A stretch of 64,000 bases of DNA from Astragalus membranaceus (GCA_039519185.1 CM076846.1:226536659-226600658); one strand, 5' to 3'; counted from the stretch's first letter, positions 44,697-57,092 are shown. Made by a program: numbers and translations. The notes: a model not told the origin generated them from the sequence alone.

Positions 44697-46512
44697 TGTT
44701 AGACTTATTATATAACCTTAGAGGGGGGGGTGAATAAGGTTATGAGTAAATATGGATTCTTTTCGCAAATGATGATTATATTATTTTTCAAATCGGATGC
44801 GGAAAATGTGATTTGAACTTTTAGATAAGAAAACAAGCAAGAGTTGTTTAAATTGTATTCAATATTTCCAATAAAGATATTATAAGAGATAATCGGGATA
44901 TTGAATATATTAGATCTTAGAGAAGAGGAGTAGAAGATGATTGATGAGTATTGATAATTTAAGCACAGTAATATTAATAATAAACAGTTATAATAATAGT
45001 GCAAAATATAAAGAGAGAAGGGATAGAGGGACACAGATATTTAGCGAGGTTCGGGATAAAACCCTACGTCCTCGGCCTTAGGCTTTTCAACCCTTGGACT
45101 TAGCAACCACTATATTGAAGAGAGTTATTACAAACAGTCGACTTCAACAATAGTGAATCTCAATTCCCCGAACTGAGAACCCAAGCACCCGCTAAGGATT
45201 TCAAAACCAACTCAATCACCCTGATTGAGAGACCCAAGTAAAACTTCCCAGGATTTCAAAATGACCACTATAACAAAATAAGAATTACACAGTTGAGATC
45301 TATGGATCCAATCACTTCTTAGTAATGTGTCAGTTTAGAAACTGAGAGAGATGAGTGATATTAGGATTCTAGATGCTCTAAAAATATGATATGGAATATG
45401 ATCTTGCTTTTGCAAAAGCTTCACAATTGATATGACAATGAGAGCTTAGATTTGCAAAAAAGCTTTTATGAAGATAAATATGATTTTCAAAAACACAGCT
45501 TTTGAACAAGATTCAAAACAATGAAGCACTATATTCTTAGATCTATAATAAAATGAAGAGCATTCAAAATAATATGAAAATTATGAAGAACGATATTAGA
45601 TCTAAGAATTTCGCAAGAGAGAGTAGAATAGAGAGAAATTGTGAGCAGTGGTTGATCTTCAAGTGAATCTCAACCCACGTATTTATAGGCTTAGGCACCG
45701 TTGAAATTTTTGAAAAACAATTAATATAAGTGAGGAATCGATTCATAGACCAAGTTAAAATGTGAAGGAATCGATTCATTGCCTTTAAAAAATAAAAGAA
45801 TCGATTGTTTGTTTAGTTGAAATAAGAGAGGAATCGATTCATTGATGTTTGAAAAAAGAGGGAATCGATTTCAATGCTTATGTAGAAAGGCATGAATCGA
45901 TTTTCAGGCCATATGGAGGTCCTGAGAATCGATTCTTATCCATGTAGAAATATTGAGAATCGATTCATTAAGCTAAGGAATGACTTGAGAATCGATTCAT
46001 TAAGCTAAGGAATGACTTGAGAATCGATTCATTAAGCTAAGGAATGACTTGAGAATCGATTCATTAAGCTAAGGAATGACTTGAGAATCGATTCCTAGGC
46101 TAAGGAAACCAAGAAGGAATCGATTCTTAGTATATGTAATGTAGTGAAATCGATTCTTTTGCTTCAAAAATATTTCTTTAGTTTTGGTTGCCACCTTAAG
46201 CATGCATGCAATTTTGTAAAATATTTTTCAAAACTATTTTTGTGCATCATGCATGTTTTGAAAAGTCATCTCTCTCAATAGCTAAAGTGCCACACACTTT
46301 AGGTGATAGGACCTTTACAAAGTGTCCTAAAAGGCTTAGACACAATTTAGGGTTTTGAACTTCATATGTTGCTTCTTCTTCAAGCTTCTCTTCTTTTGTG
46401 TCTTCTTCTCTCTTTAAATTAAGTCCTGCACTTTGCTCATCTTGAAACATTAGTAGATATGATGTAATTTGTTATCATACAAAATAAAGGAGTGTTTACC
46501 CTTGGTTCAACA
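44697..46512 (-). repeat. 5' LTR of the Sirevirus
   Basis: 1,816 bp, nearly identical to 37600-39414. Its palindrome array is at 45735-46158, with the four 32-bp units at 45955-46082. Confidence 0.96.
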
Positions 46513-46517
46513 AAAAT

Positions 46518-46536
46518 TACTAGGCATATCTCAATA
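46518..46536 (-). repeat. 5' LTR of the outer copia element, small half
   Basis: Nineteen bases (TACTAGGCATATCTCAATA) equal to the right end of the 3' LTR at 33074-33092; followed by the AAGAT duplication. Confidence 0.92.
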
Positions 46537-46593
46537 AAGATATGTACACGTATCGTATGATATAATTCATATGGTTAATATTGAACTTGTTTC

Positions 46594-47071
46594 TAGGCAT
46601 GGTAATGAAACCCGAACCTGCGAGTACCCACCCGATCCCAACCCGAGTTTGACGAGGAAATCCCGCATTAACCGCGGACGGGGTGGGGTTCGGGAATGTC
46701 GATACCCACCCCGTCCCTGCCCTGAACTCACTCGACAAAACATTAATTAATTATATTATTTTATACATATTTATTCATTCATTTTGTTTCATAAATTTTG
46801 TTTATTTTTAATTTTGATCCATTTTCTATAGAAAAGTCTATTTTAATACTTTTAATTTTATTTTTATCATTGTATAATTATTATGATTTATTTTATTAAT
46901 TAACATAATTGTTTTTTTTTATTTTTCCTATAAACTTATGGCCGAAACGGGTACCCGCGTGGAAGCTGTCCCTGTTTGGGACGGGGATGGGGGATGCAAA
47001 ACCCGACCCTGATAAAAATAGGGACAGGGACGGAGGATGTAATACCCGCTCCCGCCCCGTTGCCATGCCTA
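46594..47071. mobile_element. hAT-type MITE
   Basis: 478 bp with ends TAGGCATGGTAATG and TTGCCATGCCTA, flanked by TTGTTTC on both sides (46587-46593, 47072-47078). Subterminal parts have GC-rich CCCGAACC / GGGACGGGG blocks around an AT-rich core. It does not encode transposase. The perfect duplication is 7 bp, one short of the hAT norm, so one edge may be off by a base. Confidence 0.85.
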
Positions 47072-47186
47072 TTGTTTCATGCATAGAGAATTAGAGATCA
47101 CATTAGTAAATAGAATATCATAAGGTTAAGATATGTACAAAAGAGTATTTGAGAGTAAATATTAGTTTCATCTGCATCTAATTATC

Positions 47187-49262
47187 TTATCTTGGTCCTG
47201 ATAACTCAACACATGACAAGGGAACATTACTATAAAAACTACCTAGCCCTGATGAAGTAGCTTCTCCACTACTCATTTTCAAGAGAGACGAATAAGTGCT
47301 CGATTGTAATAACGAGGGTGGATCGGGTACAAGGCACAAACCTTCAAGCATTTGAGCCACCTTGGTCATGGAAGGTCTCAAATTCATGTCATCTTGTATA
47401 CACCAAAGAGCAACTTTAAGAGCAGTCACAACCCTCTCATCCTTCTCATCAATCTCTATCTTTTGGTCAAGAACTTCTCTTAGTTTCCCTTCCTCCATCA
47501 TTCGAGACACATAAGAAGGAAAATGCACTTTCTCCGCACCTTCCCACTGATCATAGTTCTTCCTTCCTCCAACAATCTCAAGCAAGACCATACCATAGCT
47601 AAACACATCACTCTTCTCTGAAATTGCATAGTTAGTAATCCATTCGGGAGCTAAATACCCTCTTGTGCCCCTAAGAGTTGTAAACACATGGCTTTGTTCT
47701 CTGCTCATTAGCTTAGCCAATCCAAAATCAGATACCTTGGCCATGAAGTTATCATCAAGAAGAACGTTTTGTTGTTTGATATCACACTGAATTATCCTCA
47801 TTTCACACTCCTCATGAATATAGGCCAATCCTTTTGCCGTGCCTATTGCAATGTTGTATCTTGAATCCCAATTCAACAACAAAGTGTTTTCACTGTTTTT
47901 GAATATCCATTTGTCTAAAGAACCTCTTGACATGTATTCATAAACAAGAAGGCGATGAGGACGTCCAGCACAAAATCCTCTCAGCTTCACTAAATGAACA
48001 TGGTGAATACTTCCAATTATGGATACTTCTGCTTTGAACTCTTTTGCTCCTTGTCCAACCCCTTCTAATTTTTTCACTGCCAATTGGATTCCATCTTCAA
48101 GCACACCAAGATACTCTGAGCCAAAACCTCCTTCACCAATTTTTGTTGAAAAGTCCTTAGTTGCTCTAGCAAGAGCACTATAAGTAAAACGAGCAGGCAT
48201 CGAAGAGAGACTGTCAAAGAAATCATCGTCCCCTAAGGTATCTTGAGGATACTCATCAGAACTCTTCTTCTTGTGGTTTTGATAATACCAATATCCTGTT
48301 ATAAGACCAGCAAAAACAAGAACTGTAAGAGTTACTATGGGAACAACTAGCAGCATGTTCTTCCTTACTCTTTTGTTGCTATTCTTCTCATCACCATCAG
48401 TGGAGACCTTCATATATGAAACATAACCACCTTTGCTTCCCTTAAAGCGTTGGAAGCTCCCAGTCTGATGAAAATTAAAGCATCTACCAGTACTATTCTC
48501 ACAGAAAAGCACAAGGCATGAGCAATTTGTTAAACAAGCATCTTTGCATGAATTGAGTGTTGATTTTAAAACTGGTGCATCATCCTTGAGTGCAAAATAA
48601 TCAAGCTCTTCACCAACATATACAAGTTCTTCTGCTGTTGGAGTCCTAGAAGAAGAACATGCTGAGATGTTTGGAGGTTTGCAATTGAAACGTGATCTTA
48701 GAAGTGCAGGACATTCACACCAATTTTCAAAGAAGCAAACATAATAAGGATCACAAGGCTCAGGAATTCCACAAGGGTCTTGTGGTATTTTGAACACCTC
48801 AGGGTTTGTAGACTTTCCCTTGTTGAGATCATAGAAAGAGATTGCACCATTAGGATCCAAAATAGCAGCCCAAAATGACTTACGATCCAAATGGTCAGAG
48901 AAAATAGTTTTCCACAACAAAGCTCCACTTTTGTCATAAAAGCTCCATGAATTGGAAACCAAAGAAGCTGAGTGAACCTTACCTTTGAGGTTATTCAGGA
49001 CTTGCGTAATAGCAGCTGGTATGATTGGCTCCATTGGGTTCTTACCCATCAAGATTTCATTATCAACAAACTTAGCCAACAAAGGTTGGCTCAACTGGTA
49101 AGGAGTTGGCTCATTTCCTGTAACTCGTAAGAGTTTGGGTTCAACTCCAGGTGTCGGCGTGAGAACCTCTTTGGTGAGTGATTTGTAAGTACCTCTGTAA
49201 ACGCTCAAAGAGTAGTAAGGCCTGCCTTCACCCTGGTGAGTTGTCCCCAGAGACCATCTCAC
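47187..49262 (-). pseudogene. SD25: G-type lectin S-receptor-like kinase, lectin domain missing (SD2-5-like)
   Basis: One open frame of 691 codons. It begins inside the extracellular region (MRWSLGTTHQGEGRPYYSLS); the signal peptide and B-lectin domain of an ~800-residue family protein are absent and not seen upstream. Then come an S-locus-glycoprotein-like cysteine stretch, a PAN/apple domain (about 215-290), a membrane helix (LLVVPIVTLTVLVFAGLITG, about 305-328) and a kinase (about 370-640). P-loop GEGGFGSEYLG, lysine AVKKLEG and DFG are present, but the catalytic loop is IIQCDIKQQNVLL, with Q for the usual H and Q for P. It is probably a truncated pseudogene, though a truncated expressed protein is possible. 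Confidence 0.82.
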
Positions 49263-49811
49263 CTAAACTTTTTGTAAGAAAAAAAAACTTAGCTAAGCCA
49301 AGAGCAATAATATAAATTTCAATTGCAAAGCCAATGAAATCACCATATACACAAGTGCTTTTGCATTCCACTATTGTGTCAATATATTCTTGAACAATAT
49401 ATATGCATGGTTGTGTGTCTCCAACAAATTTTTAAAAGTGGCAGAAGCAGGCAAAACATTTCCAAAAATGAGCTTAACTATCTGTAAAGAAGAATGTTGA
49501 AGCCTGAACAAAATTGTTTTGATATCTTGAAAGAGAATGAGGTTCCAAGAGAAAGTGGTTTAAAAGGGACTCTCAACAAACAAATGGTGGGTGTAAATGA
49601 GGACCTGAAGTTAGTATGTTCCTCTGATACAATTGTTCTATAACCAAAGAATCCATAACCAAAGAATCCAATTATGGGAATTACAATATGACAAGCAGAA
49701 AATGAGAGACTACCTCTTGCATCATCTTTGGTTGAATATGGCTTCCAGCCTTCCACGTGGTAATCATTTGCAAGAGGAAACTACCTAGTACACTTCATTG
49801 CTTCTTCACGT
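49263..49811. other. Upstream of the truncated kinase
   Basis: No lectin-domain sequence could be recognised on minus, so the 5' part of the kinase gene is truly missing here. A minus frame at 49478-49756 has no known family. Confidence 0.5.
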
Positions 49812-49821
49812 GTTAAATGAG

Positions 49822-50004
49822 GGAAATGGATCCTCTAACTTTTTGGCGGGAACTTCTCCCTAACTTTAGTCTTTTTTTGATGAGAGAGAAAAGAAAAATG
49901 GAGGGAAATGAAGGAAAATAAGATGAAAGAAAATGTATAAAAAGAGAGAGATAAACACAAAGTTAGGGAGAAGTTCTCGCCAAAAAGTCAGAGGATCCTT
50001 CCCC
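49822..50004. mobile_element. MITE, 183 bp, with 9-10 bp duplication
   Basis: Inverted arms of about 40 bases (GGATCCTCTAACTTTTTGGC on the left and its near complement on the right) surround a purine-rich core. GTTAAATGAG occurs directly on both sides (49812-49821 and 50005-50014), fitting the 9-bp duplication of Mutator-like elements. Confidence 0.87.
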
Positions 50005-50186
50005 GTTAAATGAGTGGGAGGATAGAGAATTTTGAGAAAAGAAAGTCAGAGCAAAGATGACGGTGAAACAAATGGAGAGGAGGATAAAGAATTTCAAAGA
50101 AAAAATATTTTACAAAATATATTGTGAAATCTAAAACTTTATATTATGTAAACAAGCGTCAATATTTTATTTCATTTGTAGGTGAT

Positions 50187-50395
50187 GATGGTGGCGGATT
50201 TAGCCTACTTTACCCGCTACCAACATGATGCGACAGAAGTGGTAGATATTTGAGTCATTTAATTGTATTTGGTCCTGGGTTCAATCTGACCAGTGCGTAT
50301 GGAAAAACATTTGTTGGGAGAGGTCAACCACCTGATACCTTGAAGAATTAGTCTCCACAGTCATCGTGGATGATACATTGATTTACTAAAAAAAT
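50187..50395 (+). mobile_element. Possible tRNA-derived SINE
   Basis: GGTCCTGGGTTCAATCTG near 50270 resembles an RNA polymerase III B box (GGTTCAANCC), and an A-box-like block precedes it about 35 bases upstream. The unit ends in an A-rich stretch near 50395. No target duplication was fixed. Confidence 0.4.
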
Positions 50396-52028
50396 TACTA
50401 TTAAAAGTAATTTTATAAAAAGTAATTTTTTATAGACAAAATGAATTTCATAAAACAAAATCAAAAGTACTTACAACTTAGATACGATAGCAATTTTTTT
50501 TATCAAACACTAGTTTTAATGTTTTATACAGTTTTGGGTTTAAATCTTATATTTCTTATATTCTTAATCACTCAACTTGTAAACTTGGGAATGGTGTCGG
50601 GATAAATTTTTGAAGAGATACTTGACCTCTTTGACCTATTGTGGACAATATTGGCATACCTTCTAATTTGCATAGATATTTTAAACCTACTAAGAGTGAT
50701 TATATAGTGAATCGTAGATGATCCATCATTTCGGATCTCATCACTCATTTTTCCTAACTTCACTCTGAAATTCATGAGATAGTTATTCCCTCTATTTTAG
50801 GGGGGAATATCAGTTGATGCGGGATTATTCTATTTCATGTGACTTGGCTTTTAAGGATTCTTCTCTCTTCCATAACCTTGCAGGGCAGGTGGTGCCTTGG
50901 ACCAAGACAGTTTTGAATAATTTTATCCCGCCCTCTAAATCATTTATCTTTTGAGGATTCATCACAACAAGATACCAATCAATAGATGATCAAGTTTTGT
51001 TTAGAGGATGCAGTGTTGTTTCTATTTGTAGTCTATGTGGTAATGCTTTAGAGATTCTCAACATTTTTCCATGCGTGCCGTTTTGCCCAGCATATTTGGA
51101 GTTCGCTTGAGGTATCCTGAGTATCCATATTAATACATCTTCTTTTCAGAACATGGTAGCATTGACTTTTCATGGATGGAGCGTCAATCCTAAAAATCAA
51201 TTTTATTTTGGATTCCCCTGCTCCTTACATGATAAACTGCAATAGTGGTGCTGCTAAATGTTGTCCTGGACCATCCGCATGTGGTGGTATTTTTAGAGAT
51301 AGAAGTGCTGCTATTCTTGGTTATTTTTCCGCCTCTATTGGCAACAGTTACGCGCTTCATGCTGAAATTATTGGGGCTACGCTGGCTCTAGAGATTGCTT
51401 TTGATAAAAGTTGAAAGTTTTTGTGGTTAGAGTGTGATTCACAGTTAGTGGTTTCTGTAACACCCTTTTTTCACCCATCGTTTATTCATAATTTATCAGA
51501 GTTTTTCGCGCCAAAAGAGTGTCGCATTTTTCAACGTAAAACAAAACCTCGTAGTTTTCTCAAAACATGCAGCGGAACTATTCAACATCGTTAAAAACAT
51601 CAACAACCAACAAAGTGCAAAGTGCACCAATTACTAAAAGATTCAACATCAACCGAAATATAATTAAAAACAGTAATCGACCCTTCCCCAAGTGCTACCT
51701 ATCAGAGCAGACGACACCAGACAAAAGGAAGACTACAATCTTCACTCGGGCTCACCTATAAAGTAACAACCACAAAAGGGGTGAGATTCCATACAATATA
51801 AGACGTGTATGAAAGACCACATACAAAGCTCAAGACATCAATTAATCACAGCAAGCAACATCACTCTTAACAGTTAATAACAGCTAAGTATACACTAACA
51901 CGTCACTTTCACAACAACACATCACTTTAACAACACATCACAATGGCCAAACAACTTCATTCAATCAGTCGCGCAATATGAATGCGATATGAGACTCAAG
52001 CAATGCACATGCATGTGGTACCAACCTA

Positions 52029-52330
52029 CGTCACTGGCCAAAGGCCTAATTTTCGTCACTGGCACAAGGGCCTAAAATATCGTCGCTGGCCAAAGGCCTA
52101 ATTTTCTCGTCGCTGGCACAAGGCCTAAAAATATCGTCGCTGGCACAAGGCCTAATGTTCATGGTAAGCATGCGACTCAATGATGTATGCACAACAGTCA
52201 AACAATCACACATCAACGTCACTGGCCATAGGCCTAAATCACATCACTGGCCGAATGGCCTAAAACAATAGACAACGCTGTAGTCCAACAATCACACATC
52301 AACGTCACTGGCCATAGGCCTAAATCACAT
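52029..52330. repeat. Tandem repeats with CACTGGCC...AGGCCTAA units
   Basis: Units of about 30-37 bases (CGTCACTGGCCAAAGGCCTA and variants) occur five times in 52029-52155. After a 60-base gap, a 94-base unit repeats twice around 52215-52330. The core GGCCAAAGGCC is a short hairpin. They lie inside the solo LTR. Confidence 0.88.
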
Positions 52331-52539
52331 CACTTTTCCAAAACATTTAGAGTTGACGACCACTTTTTGAAAAAGACACCGGAGACGCCTCAAGGGCATC
52401 CCGGGACACCAAAACAACTCCAGGGAACAATGTTAGAAAAATAGTTCAGAATGCCTTAAAATTAGAGTATCCAGTTAGGCACCTGGATAAGCTTTCCAAA
52501 ACATTTTGAAACGCCTCAATCGGACTCCCGAGTCAAAAG

Positions 52540-52850
52540 TTATTTCGAAAGCAGTTTAGGAGAAAAACTAAGACATCCTGAAAATGGCGCCCAGCAACAG
52601 GAATCCAGGCGCAGGAAACTGGCGGAGGAGAACTGGCGCAACTTAGACAGAAACAGCAACACAGCAACACAAAAACTGGCGCAGCTTAGACACCAACAGC
52701 AACACAACACAGAATGGCAACACAGCACAGCAAACTGGCGCAGAGGCAACCTGCGCCACATCTGGGCGCAACACAGACGGCAACACAGACAGAAAAACTG
52801 GCGCAGAGGCAACCTGCGCCACATCTGGGCGCAACACAGCACTAGTGCAG
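52540..52850. repeat. GC-rich tandem repeats (AACTGGCGCA units)
   Basis: AACTGGCGCAGAGGCAACCT is found twice in perfect copies about 67 bases apart, with shorter AACTGGCGCA copies before. The minus-strand ORFs here are repeats of this DNA and not genes. Confidence 0.85.
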
Positions 52851-54979
52851 AATTCCCTACAGCAGTGCACCTACTTCGGCGAATTAATTAAAATAGCAAA
52901 CGACATCGGATTTCAACAAAAGACCACTCATTGGAAAGCCCTCTGAGTGTAGTTTCTTCCTATGATTTTTATTTTTCAAAATAAGTATCCAGTTGGTACA
53001 GTTTTTCAAAACACTACTCCGAGGTACCAAAATCGGACAGAACTCTCTACCCAGCTTGCAACCAAATTTTCTTTCTCATTTCTTAATGAAATTTCGTGAA
53101 ACCAGTGCCTATTTCGTAGAGAATTAAGTCTAATTTATAATGAAACAAGAATCGTTCAAAAAGGAGTTCAATTGATAACACAAAGCCTACAAAAACCGAA
53201 CCTACTCACAGTTTGATTCCAGAAATTTGACCCAACTTTGGAGACTCATAACTTGAGCTACACAACTCCAAATTGAATGAACCCAGTGCCAAAACGACCG
53301 GCTTTAAGTCTATTTTCAAAAACAAACAGCCACATAATTTTTGGATCAACCAAACAGTACCAGTTTCAGAAAACCGAAACAGTGTCCAGAAATGCACAAA
53401 AACCATAAACGAGTAGAACTCATCACGATCAATTCCCAAACAACAATTTCAACATCACATACTTATGCATTTCGTCAAACACCACATAAGCATAGTAACC
53501 TCACCTCCAATCATTATCAATCAAAACATCATCAAAATCATTGCTCAAACACTTGACATGCAAAATCATAAATTCTCAACAACAAATCATCATATGGCAA
53601 CAATTATTATTATGAGCATAACAACATGTCATTTAGGCATAGAAATGTGTGGAAATCAAGCATACATCAAATTACTCAACAAGGCACACAATCATAGGGC
53701 ATGCGATTTTTCAAGACAACAATATGGTGATCAAGACACCCTAAAACCCCACATGTAGATCCCTCATAAACCCTTATATTGAATTCAATCCCACCCTTAC
53801 CTTAGGTTTTTCCGAAGATGACGATCTCTCCACGGGAACACCAAGAAACCACAGCAACCGAGCTTCTCTCCTTCCTCTCTTGAATTTGCGAACCCCCTTC
53901 TCCTCCTCTCTTGAAATCGCGCCTTGCTCCTTTCTCTCTTCTCCTCTCTCTATTTCGCCACTTTCTTTCTTTTTCTCTCCAAAAATGCGAATTGCCTCCA
54001 ACCCTCACTAACCCTCATGCGCCTACATCTTGGGCTTGGATCGCGGGCTTCCTCCAGCTTAAGCCCGATCACTAACTCCATCCCCTAATATTTAATTACA
54101 CACCCCTTGATCAATTGCTAATATAATTACACCAATTAAATAAATAAATAAATAAATAATTGAATACCTAAATATTTAATTAAATAATTTAATTAAATAT
54201 CTGGGCGTTACAGTTTCTGCTTTCAAGAATTGCAAAGTAGTTCATTAAAAGCTAAGAAATAGATGAAATAATTGTTTATATTTGACTAGCTAGATTGGTG
54301 AACTTTGTTTGTATTCACATTTATAGAGACGGAAATGTCTATGCTGATAAAATTGATGGTAATGGAACTAGTATAAGTAGTTTTCTTTGGTGGGATCTAG
54401 TTCCTACTAACGGAAATGTCTATGCTGATAATTGTCATTCTTAAATATATTTTTTTAAAACCACGTACACAAATTATATAAAATAACAATCAAAATTTAA
54501 TTATAAAAACTCAAAGATTGTACGCAATCAAAGTTCACAGATAGGGACTATACATGATCGAAGTTTCAAAAAAATTTACAAAAAATACAGAACTCTCAAC
54601 GTTGCACGTCGAGGGCAAATACGCAACTGGAGCAAAACCAAATAAGATAACATAGTCGATATTTAAAATCATTACATCTAATTGCACTTATGAAATAAAA
54701 GAGATCGGTAATCATAGCATAAAACTAAGGAAATTATTACTTGTAGTAATCAAATCATTACAACACCTAAGATGGCAAATTAAATTTAAAATAATTTACA
54801 AGACAACTTCATAAAACACTCAAATAAGAGTATCAATCAATACACAATTAAAAACACGTTACAAACAATGACCTTAGACTTTTTATTTTCTGAAGTGAGA
54901 AACAATATATTGTTATTCTCCTATTGAGAACAATTCTAACGCTTAAACAAGTACAGTTCAATCAGTAAAGGATATCTCA

Positions 54980-55437
54980 TATATACTGCGAATACCGTCC
55001 TGCAGTCACTCTGCAGTCGGTTATTCGCGCCCTAAATTTCCTGTTACCGCACTCAATAACCCCTTCCTCTGCCCACCACATTCGCATCTCTCTCCCCCTC
55101 TCATATTTCGCTTTCTCCGCTCCATCTTCCCTCCCTCTCAAACTCTCGCATCTCTCTCTCCCCTCTCGCATCTTCCTCGGCTCTCTCTCTTTCTGGACCT
55201 TCTGTGTTCTCTCTCATCTCAAACCATTGTTGCCCAACTTCAAGCCTCACCACCACCCTTCAGCCACGAGCTCCGGCGAGCCCTCATCTCACTTCCCTAT
55301 GTTTCCTGTGAATTGAAATCACCAACGAAGAGGAACGAACCAAAACGACGCACAATTACCACCCACACGCGTTGCACGCATCTACGCCTTCACGCCGCCG
55401 CCGTCGTCTTCTTCTGCTCTTCTCTCTGTTTTCTGGT
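54980..55437 (+). other. Captured promoter or 5' UTR exon
   Basis: CT-rich, GC-rising sequence typical of a plant 5' leader (repeated CTCTCTC, then CGCCGCCGCC near 55395), ending in TTTTCTG|GTAAGC, a strong donor at 55438. The following intron runs to the RKP acceptor at 55710. It could drive a chimeric transcript through the captured exons. Confidence 0.5.
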
Positions 55438-55710
55438 AAGCCCGCATCTCTGAAAATTTGGATTAAATTGAAATCTTTGAACCCTGATTTCTAATTTCTG
55501 AAATTGATGAAATTTGGGGAAATTGATTGAATCGATAATGTAATTTGCTGAATTGAATTTCATTGAAAACCCTAATTTCTAATTTCTCCCTTGCAAGAAA
55601 TTTGCATTTCTGAAGCATTTTATTTGCATTTCTTTTACCCCACAATTTTGATATCAGAGGTATTTTCTTTTACCCCACAATTAAGAATATGTTATTATGT
55701 GTTTTTGCAG

Positions 55711-57092
55711 GCATCATACTACATGATTCATCAGGCACAATCAATCTCCCTTTTGGAGGAAACTGATAAACAAATAAGAGAACGCGCTTGTGGAGAGAAA
55801 TTGAAGCTTTTAAAAGAAGCTCGCAATGAGTACAGAGAACAGGTCATTGACTGCGTTAGGCATTGCGCTTGGTAATATGACCATATGAAGTAGCACTTGA
55901 GCTAATATTGTCTTACCTGTTTAAATTTCCCCCAATAGGTTTTTACTATCGAAGAGGCATTCTACTTAATCAAGTTAGATAACTTTCAGCAGTAGTCTGG
56001 TCAAAGTAAAATAAAATTCAGCAATAGTGCTTAAAATATATTTTATGCTTTCAGCTTCTAATTATGTTGTTAACCAAATTTGATGAGATGCACTATAATG
56101 CAACAGTTTGATTGTGTTCTTTTCTTACTTTTAATTTCCAAATTGATCAACTTATTGGGCCCAACATAGAGTACTGAGCTAACGTATTTCTAATACTGAG
56201 AAAAAGTACATAGTTTTGAAAGAATTTAATGGGATTCCACAATTTTACTACTGATTAAACTTTTCAGGTGCCACTGTTTATAGATACTTCTCTTTCATCT
56301 GAAATCAAGTAATCAACATGACAAAATTTTAGGACTTTGTACTAGAATATATTTCAATGTCTTGTTTCAGTCTACTTTTTCCTTCTGCTCCTTAGATACT
56401 AATATCCTTTATAAAAGCCTAGCAATCATTATTCTTGATAACCTTGAGTTGCATATTTTTGTTGTTTACCTTATTCTATATTTCTTTTTGTTTTTACTTC
56501 TTGCTTTACAGGTATCGCATCTCTCCGTTTTCTCGATGGAAGCTGCGAGGAATGTATGCAATGTGCATGTGGATAGTCCAGTTGCTACAGGTTCTTAGCC
56601 ATATGGATTCAGTGTTTATCTACATCCCCAAATATTATCTGGAAGCTTTGGTAAATAAGCATTTTCCACTGGTTTAAAATTAACAACAGCTTTGATTCAC
56701 TAACCACAGATAAAATATATCTTCAGTAGTTATCGGCTTCCATACGGTTCATTTTTTTGGCCTTGCTATTACTTACCCATCACACGTGTTAGAGTAAGCA
56801 TCTGATGCACTGTGTTTAGACAGAGAGAGGGTCATGATATAAAAGCATAAATTTTGATATGAATTTGAATTGGGAGTCGCACATAATTAGACTGCCTTAG
56901 ATAATTTGATGAAGTATATATGAATTCATTTACTACATTTTCTCTCAGCATTTTTTATAAATACATAGAAAAAGTTCTCTCCGCATTAACATTTTGTCTT
57001 CCATACAGGTTGATTGCTTTCATGTATTGCGGAAAAGTGATCCTCCATTTGTTCCGTCCACAATTTTGATCAACCGCGGGATTCCTTCATTT
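55711..57092 (+). pseudogene. RKP: Three captured exons of E3 ubiquitin ligase RKP (KPC1-related)
   Basis: Exons 55711-55871, 56512-56650 and 57009-57092 join in phase to 128 codons with no stop. They read HQAQSISLLEETDKQIRERA, then RWKLRGMYAMCMWIVQLL, then VDCFHVLRKSDPPFVPSTIL, ending RGIPSF. This matches my memory of the middle of RKP, a large RING E3 that targets the CDK inhibitor KRP1 in plants. The SPRY and RING domains are absent, so no ligase activity can be expected. Splice sites are intact, and the first ATG (55723) is in frame, so a short product could be made. Confidence 0.8.

Larger units (their letters stand above)
37600..46512 (-). mobile_element. Complete Sirevirus-type Ty1/copia retrotransposon
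   Basis: 8,913 bp with 1.8-kb LTRs (37600-39414 and 44697-46512), TGTT...AACA ends and a 5-bp duplication AGAAT / AAAAT (one mismatch). It has a methionine-tRNA primer site and a polypurine tract. Gag and pol lie in separate frames, and no envelope-like frame fits between pol and the 3' LTR. The long gag with two zinc knuckles, long LTRs and repeated purine tracts before the 3' LTR are Sirevirus traits. LTRs differ at only a handful of positions, so insertion is recent. Both main frames are open. Confidence 0.95.
32818..46536 (-). mobile_element. Ty1/copia retrotransposon carrying a nested Sirevirus
   Basis: Target duplications AAGAT lie at 32813-32817 and 46537-46541. Left LTR: 32818-33092 (275 bp). 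Right LTR: 37344-37599 plus 46518-46536, again 275 bp once the inserted 37600-46512 and its duplication are removed. Without the insert the element is about 4.8 kb. On minus, a methionine-tRNA-type primer site (TGGTATCAAGAGC, 37328-37340) follows the 5' LTR, and a purine tract (AGGAGGGAA, 33093-33101) precedes the 3' LTR. Gag and pol are split by an in-frame TAG and one frameshift. LTR halves differ at about two positions. Confidence 0.95.
51456..54212 (-). mobile_element. Solo LTR, probably Tekay/Del-like gypsy (2,757 bp)
   Basis: Ends TGTAACACCC and GGGCGTTACA with a perfect 5-bp duplication GTTTC (51451-51455 and 54213-54217), placed inside a LINE frame that continues on both sides. There is no coding sequence and no internal repeat of the ends, so a single long LTR left by recombination is the best reading. 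TGTAACGCCC ends and 2-3 kb LTRs are typical of Tekay/Del chromoviruses. On minus it begins with AT-rich blocks (TTTAATTAAAT) and then a GC-richer, promoter-like stretch. Confidence 0.7.
50570..54448 (+). pseudogene. LINE relic: RT zinc-binding and RNase H regions, split by a solo LTR
   Basis: Fragments on + in several frames match the C-terminal half of plant LINE ORF2. A linker (HEIVIPSI near 50775) is followed by a zf-RVT domain (KDSSLFHNLAGQVVPWTK; CSLCGNALE near 51030) and RNase H of the RVT_3 type (GGIFRDRSAAILGYFSA, ALHAEIIGATLALE near 51355). RNase H resumes after the insertion at 54213 and ends with HIYRDGNVYADK near 54325. The insertion at 51456-54212 splits it. Frameshifts and stops make it dead. 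A 22-bp direct repeat (54329-54350 and 54410-54431) near the end suggests a small later duplication. Confidence 0.85.
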
